From the NCBI GenBank assembly GCA_003550325.1, contig QKWP01000112.1:296274-360273 (forward strand): DNA of 64,000 nt, in the 5' to 3' direction. Positions within the stretch are counted from its first letter, which is position 1. Each line of letters starts with the position of its first letter. The translations under genes were made by a program, and so were the position numbers. Origin of the DNA: Gigaspora rosea. Taxonomy: Eukaryota > Glomeromycota > Glomeromycetes > Diversisporales > Gigasporaceae. Under the pieces are notes generated by a model. It was not told the DNA's origin. It saw nothing but the letters and a program-made list of their open reading frames with translations, and did not search any database. This document shows, piece after piece, positions 58,753-64,000 of this stretch.

Positions 58753-60785
58753 TTACGGTTCGTTTGGTTCGTTTAACAATCTTTTTATTATCTGCCTCAT
58801 ATATGATGGCGTTATACTATTTGGTTGAGTCTTATGGATGGCCATAATACAAGCCATTGCAAACGAAAAATAAATAACTTCGCCGTTTCTTTTGATAAGG
58901 AATAAAATTTGTTCAATAACAATTTCTTACGAATTTTATAAAATCACAAAAAAAAAAAAAAAACACACCTAACATTTCTTGCTTTACCATTTTTAACCAA
59001 GAGCTTCCAAAAGGACTCAATTGATAGTCTTAAACTATACAATCCGATATCTAACCTTCTACTTGGATTTTCAACCAAGATCCATAGGCCGGCTATAAAT
59101 CCGTTCGCGTATATTCTTAGTAAGAAACGGTTTATATAATTGCAATATAAGAGCTTAAAGTAAAAGAGCGCGAATATTGAGAGATAATTTAATTTATTTA
59201 TTACCTAGTCACAGGCATAAATTTATTAGGAAGAATTTTTTGAAAACCACATAGTAATGCCCATGCAGTAGAAATTGCCATAGTAATGAAAGTTGCGCCT
59301 TTAAATATCGATGGTATAGCCCGACTCATAATTTGATTACTCTCTGCGTTAAACCTATTAAAAGAAACACAAGATATTCAATATGTATTTTATGAATTAA
59401 TCAGTCATAACATATTATATATTCACCTTTTAACGAGATCTCTACTCCTGTAGAACAAGGAAATAAGATGCATAAATGTCATAAATTTTAGAGCTGTGAT
59501 ACCCTCCTTAGCTATGAATTTTGAGTAGGTTGACAAACAACTAAGATCTTCTGGATGTAATACGGCACACAACATTTTGGTATGTGCTGGGTGAGCTATT
59601 TCTAAAATTGGCTGGATAGGTTTCAATGTATCTGGAAGGGCAGGATCATTTATACCGTGAAGCTTGGGTGAATGGAAATGAGGATAATTAAGTGATGCTA
59701 TTATCGCAATTTGATCAACGATTTCACGGCCTGATGGCCAAGGAGAAGATTCTGGAAGATCACTTGGACGTTGCTGTACATATGTAGTACTTCTACTGGT
59801 AATAAATTTTGAGTAGTTATCCTATAATATATTTTTGTTCAATTATTGAGCTTGGCAGGAAACCCCCCCCCCCATAATAAAAATTGATAGACTTTACTAA
59901 CAGGAAAAATATCTGGATGAACCAAATAAGCATGTATAAGCTGAGCAGAACTAATTGGAAAAATCAACCATGATCCCCACCACCATGGCATTATAGGAAT
60001 AAACCCATTTTGTCTCAGTGTATAGTAAACAGTTTGCAAACTCTTGCACAATATAGAAGTAGAAATAAAAATCCTCCTTGGTTGATCTTTATCTAAAAGT
60101 AATGAAGGGCCTGCAAACAAACCAGCCAAAAATGGAGGAACCAAGGGTGAGCATGCTACATCATCAATATCCGAGTTGTTACGAGGACCAAGTAAAGGGT
60201 CAAATACGCGTGTAAAGAAACGAAATAAAATTCTATATATTACAAAATAAGAAGAAACTGAGAGTGCAAATCGGGCAGATGTAGTAAGTGAACTATCAAT
60301 TAATTGCCGAAATCTATCATGAAATATATAAATTGACAGCGTTACTGGTAAATAAACGCGTAATAATCAAATTTAAAAGTATATTTTATTCATACTAACT
60401 TTTTTTCCTTTCTAAAACGTGCAGGTATCTGCGTTATAATCGTCACAAGAATCGCAATAACATAAACTTTGAAAAAGTTTGCAATTCCTATTCTAGTATC
60501 ACTAGGTAAGCACTCATTATGTGAGCACCATAGTGTACTAAAAAAAGTCTGGTGGTTATGTGGCCTAGCACTAAATACGAAAATTTGTGACTACATAAAA
60601 ATAAGTCAACTGGAAATTTATTTTGATCAAGATATCAACAGGACTAACTTGGCAATAACATGAAATTCTTCTGCTGTTGGCAAATTTATGTCGGTCTTCT
60701 CTAAAATTGGAGTTAGTAATTTTACGACTTTTGAATATCTTTTGCTTGAAAGAACATAAGGCAAAAGATTCAAAAAGCGAGCCAT
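58753..60785 (-). CDS. TMEM135-like multi-pass membrane protein
   Basis: Seven exons on the minus strand: 60785-60649, 60537-60400, 60313-59902, 59821-59427, 59354-59205, 59115-58969 and 58888-58753. All junctions are GT..AG and keep the frame, giving 504 residues. Features match fungal TMEM135 relatives: a Cys-containing N-terminus (LWCSHNECLP at about 48-57), PPFLAGLFAGPSLLL, WWWGSWLIFPISSAQLIHAY, CAVLHPEDLSCLSTY and a second PSIFKGATFI..GFIAGLWILVE repeat, with NGEVIYFSFAMACIM near the end. Several hydrophobic stretches suggest at least six membrane spans. Animal TMEM135 is linked to peroxisomes and mitochondrial dynamics; the fungal role is not established. The exon 3 acceptor (after GATAG at 60314) was chosen because an upstream AG would bring a stop. 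Exon 1 is supported by an in-phase junction but not by family motifs. Confidence 0.85.
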
Positions 60786-61580
60786 CTGATATCGTAAATT
60801 TCTTCTGATACCAACATTTTTTTCTGATGAAATAACACTGTAATATCGCTATTCTTGGCGTAAATGAATTTCGTTTTATTGGTTGATTGTCAATAATTCC
60901 AATTGGCTAAAATTAAGATTAAAATTTTTCATTATCTCATCATCTTTATCAGGTATCGTTACACTTAAGACGTGGGTAATTCAATATAAACATATATTTT
61001 ATTTAATACGTATCGATCTTGCCACAACAACTGGGGCACAAACAGAATGGCTAAAGCCAGGTATATACTCGATATTTAATAAAGATAACGATCTCTTTTA
61101 ACCTATTTTTGATTGGTCGTCTGAAACAGAAAATCTTGTAGTACCTGGCTTTGGCCTACTCTTGTTAACTGAATTAAGGATGTTCTCAAGCGCAAATTTA
61201 TTTATAAAAAATAGGTTCCGGAATCAATTGTATCTAATTTCACGATATATTCCGATGAGCTACAATAGTTTAATACGTCATAGAGAAAAATTTAATTAGC
61301 GGAAGACCGTTTAACCGATCAAAAATGCTTTATCATTCCAATTGACAAAGAAATGGGTCAAAAAGTCCTTTTTTTTTTTACGGAGTTGCATTGATTGACT
61401 AAACTTCAAAATCGTAACCAGCGCTTATACTAAAAACCTAAAAGGCAGGAAGTAATGGTTTATTTGTACACCGTATAAACGCGAAATAACGCTCGTAGGC
61501 GTTATTTCGAAAATCGAGTCCTTCAAAAATAGCTTACATCCTAATATAGCATACAATTATTGTTGGAAATTAATGATAAA
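60786..61580. other. Intergenic; promoter side of the TMEM135-like gene
   Basis: No gene is recognised. A short open frame at 60883-61101 has no family features. An inverted pair GCCTACTC/GAGTGCG-like is not convincing. Confidence 0.4.
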
Positions 61581-61704
61581 CAGTCGACCCTCCATAAGTT
61601 CATCCTCTATAAGTGCACTTCACATGCACTTTCTTTCTATAAGTGCCCGTCTAATGTAGATTACTTTCCATAAGTGCGCATTCCGATGTATGGAAGATAG
61701 ACTG
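61581..61704. mobile_element. Short CAGTC-family MITE
   Basis: CAGTCGACCCTCCATAAGTT at the left and the inverse of CAGTCTATCTTCCATACATC at the right define 124 bases. The interior has TATAAGTGCACTT-type motifs. TA follows at the right (61705-61706); the left flank is AA. Confidence 0.75.
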
Positions 61705-64000
61705 TACTTTGTTCAAAAATCAACCTTATTTCGAAATAATGCATATGGGGATATCCAAAATAACGCGCAGATGGTCCGCTTATACGATAACTTAAGGATT
61801 CAGAAAAAATTGAGTCAGCTAGTTTTGTTGTAGCAACATATGAAAGGTGGCAAGTCTAAAAGACGAACCAGAAGATGGAATTGCTGACATGGGTTTTTGG
61901 TCTTTCTGTTGGTTCGTCGTCTTTTTTTTTCTTTTTTTTTTTATTGCAGTTTTGTAAAAGCAATAATTTTTTTAATAGTAACGATAAGATAGTAATAATA
62001 AATTACATTGAGTCAATTATATTATCATTTGTTCTATTGATGATCTTTCTAATTAAATTTGACCATAACGGATGAGCACCATTACGATCACTAGCTAATT
62101 AATAATATCGAGCCCGAAATTAATTTGATATTAAAATATACATAAAAACCTACGTTAGAAGTAAAGTATTAGGTAACAAAAAAGTTAGTTATATCAGTAT
62201 ACAAATGCTTTATAACGTTGTAATGAGTCGACTGTCACACATTTAAAAATCGGGGAACAATTTTATGAATTTAGGCAGGCGTGATGTGATGATTTGACAA
62301 ATGTTTATTATTGGGTTTAGGATTTTATGAGAAGTACTGTATTTATTAAATAATAATTTTTGACCCGAAAGTTCTTAACTTTTACTTCATAATTTTCAAA
62401 CTGCAAGAGGCTCAAGGGGCTTATTTTAATTTCGCTTCAATTCAACTCTTAATGATTTTAAGTAAGAAACTTTTTAATGAATCGCCCCTCAAGCCTTTAT
62501 TTTATGACTTTATACAATTTCCAGAACTCACTATATCCTTATATTGCCAATAGTATGACACACATTTTTTGCGCGTTTGTTTATATTAGTCACCTTATGA
62601 GTCATATTTAGATTGAGTATTCTTGGCTTAGTATTTCTGTATTTGTGGCAGCTTCTAAGTTCGATTTATCCTAGGTGCCGCAGAATATTAGCATGATTCT
62701 AAAAAACTGATCAGCTATAATTCCTAACCCTAATACATATAGCACCGGAGCAGTCCCTAACCCTAATATATATAACATCGGAGCAGTATGGACCGGATTT
62801 GAATGGGTATTTTACACCCGGAATTACAGAATATCAGTTGATATGAGAATATGCTTGTTAAATGTCACTGAAGTTCACGTGATGATATATGGAAATTGAC
62901 CAATAGTAAATCACGATTTAGTGGATCAAAACAAATATCAACTTCAAAAAAAAAACTTGAAAAAAATCAATTTTACTATATAGCATGCTAACTTCTAGCT
63001 CTAACTCTAACCCTAATATAAACAAATTTTAAATAATTTTATAGCTGTTGATAATCCCACAGCAATTAAATACTAATTAAACTAATATGTCATGTGAACT
63101 TCATATGGGCGGATTCAGGGACAGTGAAAAATATTGATTTGATTTTTAAAAATATCGATCAATATGGCAAAAACATATCGACTGATTTAGGAAATTGATA
63201 ATAACTGTGACAGATTATAATGAAATCCAGATTAAAATGAAATTATAGTATAAAATCTCAAAAACTAAATTTTTTTGAGGTGCATTTTTTAGAGTTAGAG
63301 GTTTAGGGTTAGGGTTAGTTTTAAAAAAAATTATAATAAACAAATATTAGTGGGTTTTAGAAGGCTAGCAGGTTAAATAAAAAATGTAGATTCTATTTTA
63401 AATTATGATCTATGATATTTAATTTTTACAAAAAAAACAAAAATAAATTAATTAGAAAAAAAAATTGTTTATAGAAATTAAAAAAAAAAATTGTATATAA
63501 ATTATAAATTAAAAAAGAAAAACCATTTATATAAACAAAAAAAAGATTATTTAAATTATTAAGTTAAATTTCACACATTGTTATATACTATGCCTCTAAG
63601 AACATATGAATTTGCATAACTTTAAGATTCTAATATTTTTTAATGCCTTAAATGTAAATCTTTTTCATAGCTGCATCAAACTCATTTATATAATCTATTA
63701 TAACTAACTAAAAAAGAAAAAGTCTAGATAGACAGCAGTTTTTCTACAGTAATAAATACATATATTAAATATGTTTTATTTGGTATATTTTATGGTAATA
63801 TTTTGTAAATTTATTTCTTTATCAAATATTTATTGTCTCTTAATACGTTATGCAGGCAAATTTGGCTGCAAAATCTAATTTTAATATAATTGATAAAAAG
63901 TGAGGTAAGAGAGGTCCCTCTAAAAGATATCTTATTTAATTTGGTTAGACTTCAATAACATTGTAGTAGAATGTCAATTGTATAAATCATGTTACTGATA
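61705..64000. other. Intergenic to window end; telomere-like motifs, no gene
   Basis: At 62727-62790 a unit of about 33 bases (CCCTAACCCTAATAYATATA, then RCAYCGGAGCAGT) is repeated twice. TAACCCTAA also occurs near 63007, and its complement TTAGGGTTAGGG near 63301. They are scattered in ordinary AT-rich DNA, so this is not a chromosome end. Beyond 63340 only A/T runs are visible. The open frame at 61875-62075 is low-complexity. Confidence 0.5.

Noticed and set aside
61700-64000. A chromosome end or telomere near the window end
   Set aside because: TTAGGG-like motifs are isolated, single or double, and in both orientations. There is no tandem array.

Overview
The window reads as a repeat-dense, very AT-rich fungal nuclear scaffold. 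Its genes have many short GT..AG introns (mostly 50-110 bp) and proteins of fungal type: a cystathionine beta-synthase without a haem domain, a Gid1/RanBPM protein, a TMEM135-like membrane protein, and small or Ser/Thr-rich secreted proteins. The mix of heavy AT bias, a streptogrisin-like protease, a cysteine-rich secreted peptide and abundant non-LTR and MITE elements fits an arbuscular mycorrhizal fungus (Glomeromycotina, e.g. Rhizophagus). That assignment is inference from style, not proof.

Layout. 0-12.9 kb has no gene I can support. It holds nested TIR elements, an inverted pair of elements carrying a 15-bp minisatellite, a 285-base assembly gap and foldback repeats. 12.9-14.2 kb is a secreted serine-protease gene broken by two frameshifts. 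17.1-17.4 kb (minus) is a two-exon 84-residue secreted protein with a six-cysteine knottin spacing. 22.4-23.6 kb is a two-exon Ser/Thr-rich, probably GPI-anchored protein with one MITE in its intron and another just before its start codon. 23.9-26.6 kb is a pile of nested MITEs. 26.9-34.6 kb is an end-to-end non-LTR retrotransposon with an 18-bp target duplication. 35.9-38.0 kb (minus) is a nine-exon CBS gene. 41.0-42.9 kb is a foldback element with a second foldback inside it. 44.6-45.8 kb is a broken Tc1/mariner transposase. 46.9-53.3 kb is decayed LINE sequence holding a tRNA-like SINE and a MITE-in-MITE. 55.0-58.2 kb (plus) is a nine-exon GID1/RanBPM gene, converging on a seven-exon TMEM135-like gene at 58.8-60.8 kb (minus). 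60.8-64 kb is intergenic with small repeats.

The three conserved genes were assembled by hand. Every splice junction used keeps the frame, and summed exon lengths are exact multiples of three (498, 701 and 504 residues). They have separate jobs: transsulfuration, GID/CTLH ubiquitin ligase, and peroxisome/mitochondrion-related membrane function. They share no evident pathway. The most unusual content is the LINE, whose ORF1 is built from about six divergent repeats of roughly 55 residues, and a set of insertions whose target duplications (TA, TTAA, 8 bp, 10 bp, 18 bp) can be read directly and give a relative order of insertion.
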